Part shown: positions 46,754 through 56,987 of the stretch, piece after piece | Layout of the letters: the number at the start of each line of letters is the position of its first letter | Numbering within the stretch: position 1 is the stretch's first letter | Assembly (NCBI GenBank): GCA_963969595.1 | Contig: OZ018408.1 | Span: 29,636,108-29,700,107 of the forward strand | Length of the DNA: 64,000 nt | Reading direction: 5' to 3' | Source: Neckera pumila | Taxonomy: Eukaryota > Streptophyta > Bryopsida > Hypnales > Neckeraceae | Program-made: the position numbers and the translations under genes | The notes under the pieces: generated by a model | What the model was told of the DNA's origin: nothing | What the model saw: the letters and a program-made list of their open reading frames with translations, nothing else | Database searches by the model: none

Positions 46754-47681
46754 CCTCTAAAGGACCAAATGGTGTTTTTTTGGCAACATAGCGATTTTGG
46801 ACAGCTCACTACAAATGGAAATTTTATTTTATTTTATTTGAAAATTTTACACAATGTGTGCCCAAGGAGTAGCTTTGAGGCCCAATAATTTTCAAAACTT
46901 TTGACCACATGGTTAAAAAGTTATTGGATGATATGTCATTTTCAATGATTAGAAGGCAGCTCAAAAACTTCTTGAAAAATCACTTTTAATAAAAACAAAA
47001 ATTTGAAATTTGTTCTTTAGATTTATATATACATGTAAAGCTTCAAATTATTCCATTTTGATTTATGAGATGAAAATTGTGAGGTGTTCTAGTTTGCGGA
47101 CAGTTATAGATTTTCTACTCCAAAATAAACTTTGAAGTCCTTTTTTTAACTCAATTTTTAATATTTTTTGAAAAAAATAAAAGCATAAGATGTATATAAT
47201 TTATTGCAACATTACAACTGTTGGAATTGACATTTTTCAATTCCATAATTAAATTCTTAATAATTTTGTATTTTGAATCATTCTCTACTTCTTTCTACAA
47301 CCTATTTTTTTCCTATATGTTATACAAATCCAAATGATTTAAAATTTTTCAAGCATATAGCCAACTTGCTTTGAAGAATGAATCCAAAGAGTAACCACCA
47401 TTTTGGATGTTTTTTCATTTAAATGTGACCTTGTGAATTGCAACTGCCTGTTTTTTCGCAAGGCCCAAAAAAGGTTTTTTGTCAATTCAAATGCTAATAT
47501 CTTACAATCTACAAGGTGGAAAATTCTAAAAAAATTTCTACACATTCTCAAACAAGTTTACCTCAAGATCCTTTGGTTACATGTGTCCAAAAATGTTTCT
47601 TTTTCTAAAATTTGATACTTGTACTAGAAATGGCAATTTGGAAGTGTTTTTGGTGAAAACATAGTCTCCGACCTTTAGAGT
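46754..47681 (-). mobile_element. piggyBac-like non-autonomous element, family A, complete
   Basis: TTAA (46750-46753), then CCTCTAAAGGACC; the right end is CCTTTAGAGT then TTAA (47682-47685). It is 928 bp, collinear with 40459-41395. The GGCAACATAGCGATTTTGG stretch is shared with the foldback arms. Confidence 0.78.
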
Positions 47682-48803
47682 TTAATCTATATGAATTCAC
47701 ATTTTCCAAATTTGATCATTTGTTACAAATAAATAGAAAAAAATAAAAACATTTGATCATTCCTAATGCTCCGTACATAATTATAGTTCCTGCGCTTCTG
47801 CCGCTGTGTGTGAGTGTGTGTGGATTTGGAGCTGGGTCCACAATATCAGGTGAGATCTATGCGGTTTTACAGTCCTCAAAGCCAGACCAACTTGGGCTTC
47901 AGCCAGAGGGTTCCTCCTCTCTGCAGCTGAGTGCCAGACTGCCAGGTGCCTGGCCACGATGAAAATACATGCCGGTAATCAAATGGGTTGGACTCAAAGG
48001 GGTTCTTCAGTAGTTAGTTACCAGGGTAACCAGGATCATGTTCTCCTGAATCCCTCACTCACGTAGTCAACTGAAAGCTGTCCTGGATTGCATCCCAGAA
48101 AAAAGTTCTTACACCTACTGACAACAGACTGCTGGTCCGGAGCTTCTTCCTTGCACACGAAGTCCTATCGAATCCCCAGTGTCACAATCATGTGTAAAAT
48201 GTACACACCGGGTACATAGTCTCACACCAATTGGAGTGCACATGGTCATACTCCGACTCCAACCTCAAGGCATGCATGGACAAACCATGAGAATGCTAAT
48301 GGAAATCAGAACTTACGACTTGAAATCCTAACAATTGCAACATCCTTCCTCCCACTGCTGTCGTGAATGCTCACATTACTCTTATTTAATTGCAACACCT
48401 CTGGACAGGTGCTATTCTGTTCATCATCACGACCTCTCTCACACACGACAATTGCAAGCACACACAAAACGATCCAAAAATCAGGTTTTCACAATTCAAG
48501 CTCGCTAATATAATTAAGTGCTCCGGCCGTCAGTTCCTTCAACAAGACTAACACAGCACAAACCCTCGACGAACAAACTAAATTGCTAACTCATGCCAAG
48601 CTGTGGTACGTGAGGGAAACTACCTTGACCCGGTACGTGTCACTAATGGACTGTGATCACTAATAAAACCACTAAGCAAGTCACTAAGCCAAAAAGCATT
48701 TCACACGTAAGTAAAAATATTAAGCTAGTCACTTCCACTTCACACCGCCAGGCTGTTGTGAGAGAGGAAGCGCTGTCGATCGATCGAACTTGCTCTTCAT
48801 TTC

Positions 48804-49918
48804 TCAGCTGCGTCGATCAGCAATCTCGGCCGCCAAGGCTCTCAGAAATGCAGAGTAGGGCGATGCGGTGAGCACATACACGCCAGAGTTCCCAATCAAT
48901 GAAGGGAAATTCTCTTCCACGGTCTTCATTTCCTGGACGAGTGCCCACAAAGAAGCCCTCCAAAGAGTCATGTCCAAGATATCCCCTGGTAACGGCTCAT
49001 TGGCCGGTGGGAGAACCTTCACAATGTCAGCCATGTTCAGTAACACGCTGCAAATCTTCTCTTCGTCTTTGAGATTTTCGATGAGAAGACTAGGCCCTTT
49101 TGCGCACAGAAATTCAAGGCACTGCGAGTGGGAAATATCACCATCAGCCTTATTGAAAGATGCTTCTCCGGATCTGGCTGTGGTTGGGTCTCCTTGTGAA
49201 CCTAGCAACCGTTGCATTTCAAAAATTAATATTTAAAACATCAGTTTCTGTTAAGGGAGCACTGAGCTTCAATTACCTGGAGACAGAAAGGGGTCCAGTT
49301 TCTTGCAACACTGGGAACTTCTGCCACTTTATGCCGGGCCTAAAGGGGGGCCTAATGTGCATCTCTGGTTCGGGTTGAGGTTCGGAAGACTGCAGGAACC
49401 TGAGTTCCGCGCACTTTGAGCGTCAATTGAGGCCTAATGCGTACAAAAATGGGCCAAAAGGGGGAGCAAAAGTTTCGGGTTTAGCGTACAGATATGGGCC
49501 AAAAGGGGGGCTTAACTCTTCACGAGTTAGCCCAGCATAAGTCTTCAAAGTTCCCAGTGCAAAACGGAGATAAGTTTCAAATTTGACAAAGGCAATGCGT
49601 GTTCAAGCACCGTGGATAGAAATAACTAATACCTTGTGCCAGAAGCTTCATGGTAGCGTGATCCGAGACCCAGTCCCGCGCAGTCTGCTGATATCCTGGT
49701 ACGATGTGACTTTCTCGAGCACCATCCACTAGTCGAGGACTTCCTGCATTCAATATTTGGGGTGACCGAGTGGCTAAAGAGAGCTCGGCCTCGTCGTCAA
49801 CAGCATTGCAGAGAACTCCAGGAAGCGGAGTCTCCAGAAGTTCCATCAGGAATTGGTCCCTTCTGGACGAACCAGCACCCGAGCCCAGAGCGTCAAATTC
49901 AAGCCAGATCGTCGACAT
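48804..49918 (-). CDS. Unrecognised 227-residue protein, two exons, copy 2
   Basis: Exon 1 is 49918-49633 (MSTIWLEFDALG, one residue longer than copy 1). Exon 2 is 49201-48804. Splice sites and phase are the same as at 22089-22944. The intron is 431 bases because it holds a 251-bp CACTA-type MITE plus its 3-bp duplication; without it the length is 177, against 175 in copy 1. Exon 2 differs from copy 1 at four residues (A/T, S/N, K/R, A/E), exon 1 at about six. No stop or frameshift has appeared in either copy. The full leader (50.4-51.3 kb) and a shorter minisatellite lie upstream, so this copy has the more complete 5' region. Function is unknown. Confidence 0.6.
49309..49559. mobile_element. 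CACTA-type MITE, 251 bp, inside an intron
   Basis: The termini CACTGGGAACTT and AAGTTCCCAGTG are a perfect 12-bp inverted repeat with the CACT start of the CACTA superfamily. CAA flanks both sides (49306-49308, 49560-49562), the 3-bp duplication expected. The intron of the other gene copy (about 22440) is unfilled, so the boundaries are exact. It contains two GGCCCATxTxTGTACGC-like repeats (GGGCCAAAAGGGG words). Confidence 0.95.
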
Positions 49919-49974
49919 TTTGATGTAAGTATCCGACCTTCGCTCAATCACAATTAATTCTCTCCTCGATCACA

Positions 49975-50410
49975 GACGAGTCCTCCGCTTCGACCACACT
50001 CCGAATGAGTCCTCCGCTTCAATTCGACCACCCTCGGATGAGTCCCCCGCTTCGACCACCGCACTCGGAAGAGTCCCCCGGCCCGCTTCGACGACCACCC
50101 TCGGATGAGTCCCCGCTGCGACCACCAAGCAGGGATGATCGAGTTCACGCTGCTACCACCACGCTGGGATGAGTCCACGCTGCGACCACCACGCTGCTGG
50201 GATGAGTCCACACTTCGACCACCACGCTGGGATGTGTCCACACTTCGACCACCACGCTGGGATGAGTCCCCGCTGCGACCGCCAAGCAGGGATGATCGAG
50301 TCCACGCTGCGACCACCACGCTGGGATGAGTCTGCGCTGCGACCACCACGCTGAGAAGAGTCCCCTCTGCGACCACCACGCTGGGATGAGTCCCCCGCTT
50401 CGACTATACG
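49975..50410 (-). repeat. 30-bp minisatellite, inverted copy
   Basis: About thirteen units of GACTCATCCCAGCGTGGTGG plus TCGCAGCGGG on the minus strand, mostly the 30/31-bp variant. It is shorter than the 21.05-22.03 kb array. Units nearest the gene are diverged (GAAGCGGAGGACTCAT). Confidence 0.93.
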
Positions 50411-51310
50411 TTATACTCGGATGAATCCTCTGCTCGATCATAGAGTAGTTCTCCGCTCGATCACTAATCAGTTCTCGATCTGCTCACAAATCAGAGAAGT
50501 CGCAACGCATGAAATCACAATCTGGGGCTTTGAGAATAAATTCGAAGTGAAGATCACAGTGAATGGAATTCCAGGTACAGTAGCTAACTCGATCATAACA
50601 AGGACAAAAACACTCAACACTTCGCTTCTGAAATGCAAGCGAGTGAGAGCGAGACAATTAATTCTCTCAGTTGATGTCAAGGACAGTCGATTGTCTGTGC
50701 TCTGGGTTCCTCCTCTCTGTCAGTCGATCTTAAAGAAGGCAGGCCTGATGGTTCCGCTGACCTTCATGGAATGTTCTAGACTGGGATAATTCCTCTTAGA
50801 AGAAAATCATTAAGTAAAGCTTGGTCAGAATCTGGTAATTTATTTTTTATTTTATTAGAATCTTCAAATCTGGTGTAAGAAAATCATTAAGTAAAGCCTA
50901 TTCAGAATCTGGTCATTAATTTTTTATTATTAACCTCTTCACATCTGGCGTGATTTGCTCATTTGCGGCAGCAGAGAAACATCCAGGTACATTCAGTTGA
51001 CTTAAGTCAAGGCAGCTAAAAATACCTGGGGGTGACCGACAGAGGGCAGCGAGAATTCTGTGGCTGAACTTACCTTAATAACTTAATTAAGCCCCCAAGC
51101 TAAGAGCTTTTCGGACCTTGTGATGAAGCCTTGTCGGAGCAGTGGTACAGTGTGTGAACTTTAATGGCAAGCACTTTTTTTTTTTTTTTTTTTTTTTACA
51201 CAAGTAAAGAGACCTATAATGGCAAGCACTTTGATCTGTAGGTGAGGCTTCCTACTCATATGCTTGTCTCTTTCTTCAGCCACTAGACTCTAGACTAGGG
51301 TAATTCTTCT
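50411..51310 (-). repeat. Leader region of the minisatellite gene, fullest copy
   Basis: Read on the minus strand: CCTAGTCTAGAGTCTAG, GACAAGCATATGAGTAGGAA, AGTGCTTGCC blocks around the poly-A run (T23 on the plus strand, 51175-51197). Next come TCACAAGGTCCGAAAAGCTC, GGTATTTTTAGCTGCC, two copies of GGCTTTACTTAATGATTTTC, AAGATCGACTGACAGAGAGG, TTGCATTTCAGAAGCGAAGT, GCCCCAGATTGTGATTTCAT and GTGATCGAGCGGAGAACTAC. Partial copies lie at 391-530, 2400-3060, 4430-4745 and 52190-52350. It may be the 5' region with untranslated exons, or one part of a mobile unit. Confidence 0.7.
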
Positions 51311-52190
51311 CACTGTAAATGGTCACTGTAACTGTATTGCGACAAGATGACAACAAAAATGTCGACCCCATGTAGCCTGGAAGAGGCTCAGCAATTTGAA
51401 GGCCTTTGCAATTTCTTCTTTCCACAGGACATTTTCTCTGTTTAAAATGACAATGGAATCATGCCATCCCAAGCCAATGAGGGAGCATGTTACATTTAGT
51501 AATGTCCAAAAACAAGTGATTAGAGAATGGAAAGTGTCCTGTGGTTTAAGGATCCAAGTACCATGACAATGTTGAGGTGCGGGGAAGTGAAACATCCAAA
51601 AAAATTGGACATGAACCAAACGGCATGTACCAATTGCAGTGCGCAGTTACCTGTGCAGGACTGAAGATGCTATGAGGAATTGAGGACCCATCCTCAATAG
51701 GGTGGTAATTTTTGGTGATTTGCCGCCAATTCCAAGTCATGTGAGAAGATTTCAACTAATGCATCTAGCTCCCTCGAAATATTCACCTTTGATGGGATGG
51801 CACGGAGGGCTCTACTATTGCCTGCAGTTCCATAAAAATAAACAGAATCAGCCGCTAGACTAGACTCTAGACTAGGGTCATTGCTTGCACAGTCTCACTG
51901 TCTCAAATGTTGACCCCACACTGGTGGGGCAAGTGAGCCCCGATGACCATGCAAAGCCTTTAGACTGGAGGAGCACGCCTAGCTAGCCTCTAGCTAGCCT
52001 CTATTGCTAGAAACTGGGAACTCTTCATAGCTCCGCGCCTTTTCTAGCCTGCAAGAATGACCGCAATCCTGTTTATCCAGAAGCTGATGACACAATCAAA
52101 AGCTGATGACACAAACGGAAGTTGATGACACAATCAAAGACATGATGATTTTGAAGGGTCAAAGGGATTGGATGGAGGGTTGGAGGGACA
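51311..52190. other. Non-coding; contains a 22-bp tandem repeat
   Basis: No gene is recognised. CTAGACTCTAGACTAGGGT near 51857 repeats the leader boundary word. At about 52078-52138 three units of GCTGATGACACAATCAAA stand in tandem. Confidence 0.5.
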
Positions 52191-52349
52191 TACATGAAAA
52201 AGTTTTCTTTAAGATCGACTGACAGAGAGGAGGGACCCAGAGCACAGACAATCGACTGTCCTTGGGAGAGAATTAGTTGTCTCGCTCTCACTCGTTTGCA
52301 TTTCAGAGGCGAAGCACTTGTCGAGTGTGTTTTTGTCCTTGTTTTGCAG
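52191..52349 (+). repeat. Leader repeat copy fused to the FBPase exon
   Basis: AAGATCGACTGACAGAGAGG, ACAATCGACTGTCCTTG, TTGCATTTCAGAGGCGAAG and GTGTTTTTGTCCTTG match the leader at 50.6-50.75 kb (minus strand). It ends CTTGTTTTGCAG, a good splice acceptor immediately before FBPase-like coding sequence. Confidence 0.75.
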
Positions 52350-52606
52350 GGATGGGGCAATGAGGTTCCCTGTGTCGTTCCGTTTCCTTGCGTTGTTCCC
52401 CGTTTCGGTGTACGAGATCAAGACGTTCACGACGTGGTTGCTGAAGCCGGAGCAAGCGGGTGTGAACTGACGATTATGCTGCCAGCATTGCCTTGGCGAT
52501 CGCTTCGATGGTGCAGCGCACGGGGATTTCCAACCTCACGGGATTGCAGGGCTCGGCTAACGTCCAAGGCGAGGAGCAGAAGAAACTAGACGTCGTCTCC
52601 AACAAG
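52350..52606 (+). pseudogene. Chloroplast-type fructose-1,6-bisphosphatase exon remnant
   Basis: FBPase hydrolyses fructose-1,6-bisphosphate in the Calvin cycle (plastid form) or gluconeogenesis. After the acceptor at 52348 an ATG at 52360 opens MRFPVSF..., leading to YEIKTFTTWLLKPEQAGV. Then a stop and two frame changes occur: the next pieces are ELTIML, then IASMVQRTGISNLTGLQGSA and NVQGEEQKKLDVVSN, ending AAG|GTAGGT. TTWLL-EQAGV and IASLVQRA-ISNLTG-QG-NVQGE(D/E)QKKLDV(V/I)SN are hallmarks of the plastid enzyme. The active site and most of the protein are absent. It is a dead first exon sitting behind a leader copy shared with the unknown gene. Confidence 0.82.
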
Positions 52607-52927
52607 GTAGGTAGATTTTTAGCATACCTTGAGCTAGTTTCAATTTTGTTTTTGTGCAAATTCAAACAATTGGGTGCAACGATTTGAAACTTGAGGCTAC
52701 AAAAGAGTTTTGGAACTTCGGTATGAAATCCGTCGTTCAAGAATCGTGGATCCCTTGAGATTTTTTCGTTACATTCTGTGACGCACATTCAAAATTTTAT
52801 TAGGAATGAATTGAATGCTTCACCTTCACTTCACAAGCAACATTTAGTAATACCGTACCCAGAAGTCACCTTCGACACTCTTTTGCCGAATAATAAATTA
52901 AAGTCCGGAATGAACTTTGCCACTTTA

Positions 52928-53565
52928 ACCCCTAAATGCCCAAGGCCTGTTTTGAGCCTCTCGGAATTTGCTCTAAATTGAACAAAAAGCCAACATTTTG
53001 AGAAGTTGAATCAATTTGTTTTGAATTGTAACCATACATACTCAAACTAGACATGTAAGAGATCACCTAGGAAAAGAAAACACAACAATATCATTTAAGT
53101 ATTGAAAGATTATAATGTTTGATCATTAGGGTGTTAAAACTATGAAAATCTTTGAGCTTTTTTTTTGCATGTCAAATCTAAAAGATTCAAGACCTAAAAA
53201 ATAGGAGATTGAAGGGCCTAACAAATATAACCCCAATCAATTTATGGCTTCTCAAAAGCTACTCTACATTATTTTTTATATGAATTTCTAGTGTGATTTT
53301 TTCTCCAAGATCTAGTGTATTTGAGGTTCATTTCCAAGAGCCCTCAACACTACAAATAGTGAAGATTGCAATGAGTACCTTTACAAAAAATCTTGAGTAG
53401 AAAAATCGTAATCATTCATTTTCAAAATCGAATTTTTTGATGCTAAAATTAGACTTTAAAAGAATCTTTCAAAATATAAACTTATAAAAATAGCAATTTG
53501 GTAAGGTTTTATTTAACTTCAAGGTTTCTTCAACACCACATTTGGGTGCCTTGGGCATTTAGGGG
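52928..53565 (+). mobile_element. piggyBac-like non-autonomous element, family B, complete
   Basis: A perfect TTAA lies on both sides (52924-52927, 53566-53569). The termini are CCCCTAAATGCCCAAGG and CCTTGGGCATTTAGGGG, a 17-bp perfect inverted repeat. It is 638 bp, collinear with 959-1593, and non-coding. Confidence 0.9.
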
Positions 53566-53679
53566 TTAAAATGTCATTTCTTAAAATTTAGCATTAAATT
53601 CAAAAGTAATGAAATTATTTGATAGCCACTTCACGTAGATTAAAAAGATACTTTTGTTGTGAGTAAGTGAATGTGTACA

Positions 53680-54320
53680 TATAATTTCTTTATAGAAGTG
53701 GGGAGGTAGGAGGTAAAACAATCCATGTGGGATATATAAATTAGGATTAGTAGAAATTCAACCACTCATATCTAATTAGGTCAGAAGCAGGAATTGTATT
53801 CAATGTACAACTTTAAACCTCATTTTGGCATAGTAAAATAACTTTTTTGCAAAAACTTTGAACTAAAAAAAGATGGAAAATCAATCTAAATTTCATCTCC
53901 AAAAAATGCATTTGAGATTTCAAACCTCCAATCAAAAGTTATGGACAAAATTATTGAAAATGTTTTAGAAAAAGAATTTTTTTTTTGCCGGAGAAGTGGT
54001 CATCTAGTTTGTGTAATTTTTCCTTTATGAATGGAATTTGTTCATGTGTGTCAAAAAAAGAAAAATAAATTATGGACAAAATTCAAATAAAAGTTGGAAG
54101 GACATTTTCTTTGACATTTTCAAACATTTTCTTTGAATTTTGTCCATAACTTGTTTTGGGAGGCCCAAAATCACAAACAAGTTTTTTTGGAGATGAAATG
54201 TGGCTTGATTTGAAAACCTTTATCACTTCAAAATTGTCTGAAATAAGTTTTTCTACTATGCCAAAATGAGGTCTGGAGTTCTACACTAAACACAATTCCT
54301 TAGTTTTGACAATAAACGGT
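53680..54320. repeat. Imperfect inverted repeat of about 200-bp arms
   Basis: GCATAGTAAAATAACTT, TTTCATCTCCAAAAAA, CCAATCAAAAGTTATGGACAAA on the left (53750-53975) are mirrored by TTTGTCCATAACTTGTTTTGGG, TTTTTTTGGAGATGAAAT, TTCTACTATGCCAAAATGAGG on the right (54130-54285). Part of the left arm also occurs at 39440-39690. It looks like an old foldback element; ends were not defined. Confidence 0.65.
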
Positions 54321-54599
54321 CCAACTCTCATCTTCATGTTGTCCTATACCCTTTGAGAATTTATGATGGACAATGAATTTTATTATAAAAACAATCTCAT
54401 CACGCATTACTTAGTGGACATGTGTTGACATCAAGTTGTATTGGTGTCTTTTCCAACATTTCAACTTCCTTTATAATTAATTTTTCTTGGATTTGGCAAG
54501 GTGACTTGTTAGTTTTCAAAATTATTCGGCTTTGAAATTTTTAATTATTTTTCACCGTAGCTGACTTCTAACTACAGTAGATGAAATTTTACAATTGAT

Positions 54600-55210
54600 A
54601 ATATTTGGGTAGAGTCCACAACAAGGTAGGGTTTTGTAGACTCCGCGTCACACCTTGAGTTCTAATATTGTTTGTGCAAATTCAAACAATTGTGTACAAT
54701 TATGTGAAACTCATAACATTCAGTAGCTTGTGTTGATGTTGCCGTCGTTCTACAGTGATGGTGTGCCTGTATATCCTCCACCTGTCTAATTCATAAGTAA
54801 CTACTGATGAAACACTATTGGGGTATAGAATATACCACACCATCACTGTAGAGCTACTGAATGTTATGCTAGCTACAATGAGTCTTGAAACTTTTGTGTG
54901 AGATCAATGGTTCAAGAATTGTGTAAGGTAGGAGGTCCAGAAATGGAGCATCTAAGCGTTGAAACTAAATTTTGGGGAGGTATAACATCTTGAAATATTT
55001 TTCAACAATTTTTTCTTGAAAGACAAGTGGAATTGAAATCTAATCCAAGTTGTTTCATATTTTTTGGACCTTTGTGGAATTAGTTACAAATTTTTGAAGT
55101 TGGAAAGAAGTGGTCATTTGTGGTCATCAAAATGGACCACCTCCTGAAATGTGTCTAGTTCGTACATTGAAGAAAGCAAAATGTACCTCTGAGTCATGTT
55201 CCATTTTAAT
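54600..55210. repeat. Diverged duplicate of FBPase-intron flank, interrupted by a MITE
   Basis: 54605-54710 (ACAACAAGGTAGG, TGTGCAAATTCAAACAATTG) and 54871-54920 resemble 52600-52750. This includes the splice-donor context after the FBPase exon, with the 157-bp MITE between. From 54980 to 55210 it matches 62060-62275 (AATTAGTTACAAATTTTTGA, GTACATTGAAGAAA). Confidence 0.65.
54712..54868. mobile_element. 157-bp MITE, copy 2
   Basis: The same termini and length as 45897-46053. CT lies on both sides as a 2-bp duplication. It interrupts a sequence whose unbroken relative is at 52690. Confidence 0.9.
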
Positions 55211-55409
55211 GCCCGCTCCATTTTACAGCCTCCTCCTACCTTATCTCTTGTGATTTAGGATACATTCCATCAGAGCCGCCATTGTAGAAGCCAGACCTGT
55301 CTGACATAGGGCAGCCAGAACGTCAGACTGCTAAATTCAAGAGGAGGTAATCGTGAAATGAAATCCATGCTATATGCACACCGTGGCACAAGCAAAGCAT
55401 CCGAACTAA

Positions 55410-55741
55410 GAGTATCTCTTGCAGCCCTCCAAACAATTTGTTCCTTCAATTAAGATCTGTCTAATTTAAAGGGGATGGTCACTTGAATCTCCAATAGTAC
55501 AACTCACTAAATATACTTCCAACCAATCACAAGTCACAGATCTCGCAAAAGCAATAAGTAAGCTACGACAATTGCTAATCCCAAGAGAAAATATAGCATG
55601 TAGTGAACACAAAGGTCTACACCAAATATGGATTATTTGGTGTGTCTTAGTAAAGGTGGAGGTTGACAAACACTGCAATTGATTGCTTATCATCCAAAAA
55701 TTAGAGGATAAGGTTTCTTTGGAGGGGTGCATGAGATACTC
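55410..55741. mobile_element. PIF/Harbinger-like (Tourist-type) MITE, 332 bp
   Basis: The left end is GAGTATCTCTTGCAGCCCTC; the right end is the complement of GAGTATCTCATGCACCCCTC. TAA flanks both sides. The same family as 42995-43387. Confidence 0.88.
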
Positions 55742-55744
55742 TAA

Positions 55745-56700
55745 GTTGTCCTAACCAACCACGTACATAGGCCGCTACTCACTAAATTTATGCTAGAAAG
55801 GACATCAAATTCTCTAGTAGTGTATAGAGGTAAAGATTTTAAAGCATATGATTTTAAAAAAATCATTTGTATCGGGACTGAGTTTGAAAACCATCTTTTG
55901 TGACTTTTGCCAATCAATTTTGGAGCATTTAACGTCAATTTTGTTTAATTGACAAAATTCCATTATTGTGGAACTTTTAAGTATGCACATTCTAAACTCA
56001 AAATCTACGTATGTCTCAGTTTCTAGTTTGAAATCATACCTTTGTGAAGATATTTGTCATAATTTTTGAAACATAAAATATAACCAATTTAACAAAATTG
56101 GTCATAGAAATTTTTTATTTTTTTCCTAAGAGGCATCTAAATCATTTTAAAGTCTTGTATTAGTTTTCATCCATTTGTTATTACTTTTGAAAATTCTTCA
56201 AAACTAAAGTTTATAACCTTTTAAAGAATAATTCAAAATTTGATCAATTATAAACAAATACATGCATGGCCCAAGCACACAAACCATCAATTTTGTTAAA
56301 TACATAAATTTTTTTGATAGTATTCTAATACTATGGCACTTTCAAGAACAAATACAAATTCATACCTCTTTTAGATTTTAGACCTTTGAGTACATATATG
56401 TTGTAATTTTTGAGTTAAAATCATAGCAATTGAACAAAATTGTTCATACAATTTACTTGTACGAGGCATCTAAATATTTGTAGATTCTTGTATTAAATCT
56501 CTTACATTTGTACAAAACTTTCAAATTTCAAAACATCCTTCGAGACATCCTTATAAATGTTCTACAATCAATAGATATATGATTGACCTATTTCAAAGAA
56601 TATTTCAAGAGATATAGTATGTTTGACATTATAGAATAAAATGCACAAGTACTAAACTTCCTATTAAAGGTTATTTAAGGTTTTAATTTTTTGTTTATAT
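55745..56700. other. AT-rich, no gene seen
   Basis: Only short chance open frames occur. No terminal repeats or family sequence were recognised. Confidence 0.5.
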
Positions 56701-56987
56701 ATACAGTGACAAACGAAACTAAGTACTCCGTTGTGAAACCCAACTTTGGCAAGCAACCTGTGGCAATTGAAATCACACATTCTGAAATCAATTGAGCAAA
56801 GTGTGAGTTTAGGAAGTCTTCTTCATATGTGTGAAAAGAGAATTTCAAAAGGCAATAGGGTTTCTAAAAAATTAGGTGTTGAAGTGGCTAGGGTTAGAGT
56901 ACTCATTTTTGTTTGTAGCCGCCAGTGAACTTTGTTTTGTATCTGCGCACCGATTTGTGCACAATTTCGTGAGATTTGTAGCACATT

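Larger units (their letters stand above)
47980..49970 (-). repeat. Inverted segmental duplication, minus-strand copy
   Basis: The reverse complement matches 22031-23648 plus 24651-24772. It lacks the 1-kb composite block of the plus copy, but has its own insertion at 49309-49559. The extent on the 5' side continues into the minisatellite and leader. Confidence 0.88.

Noticed and set aside
48868..49236. 122-residue plus-strand open frame, mirrored at 22512-22880
   Set aside because: It is the antisense of exon 2 of the unknown gene. Conservation of both strands follows from the duplication, and the sense strand has the matching splice structure.
2266..51197. Poly-A and poly-T tracts as retrotransposon tails
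   Set aside because: Neither is paired with a recognisable LINE/SINE body or flanking target duplication.
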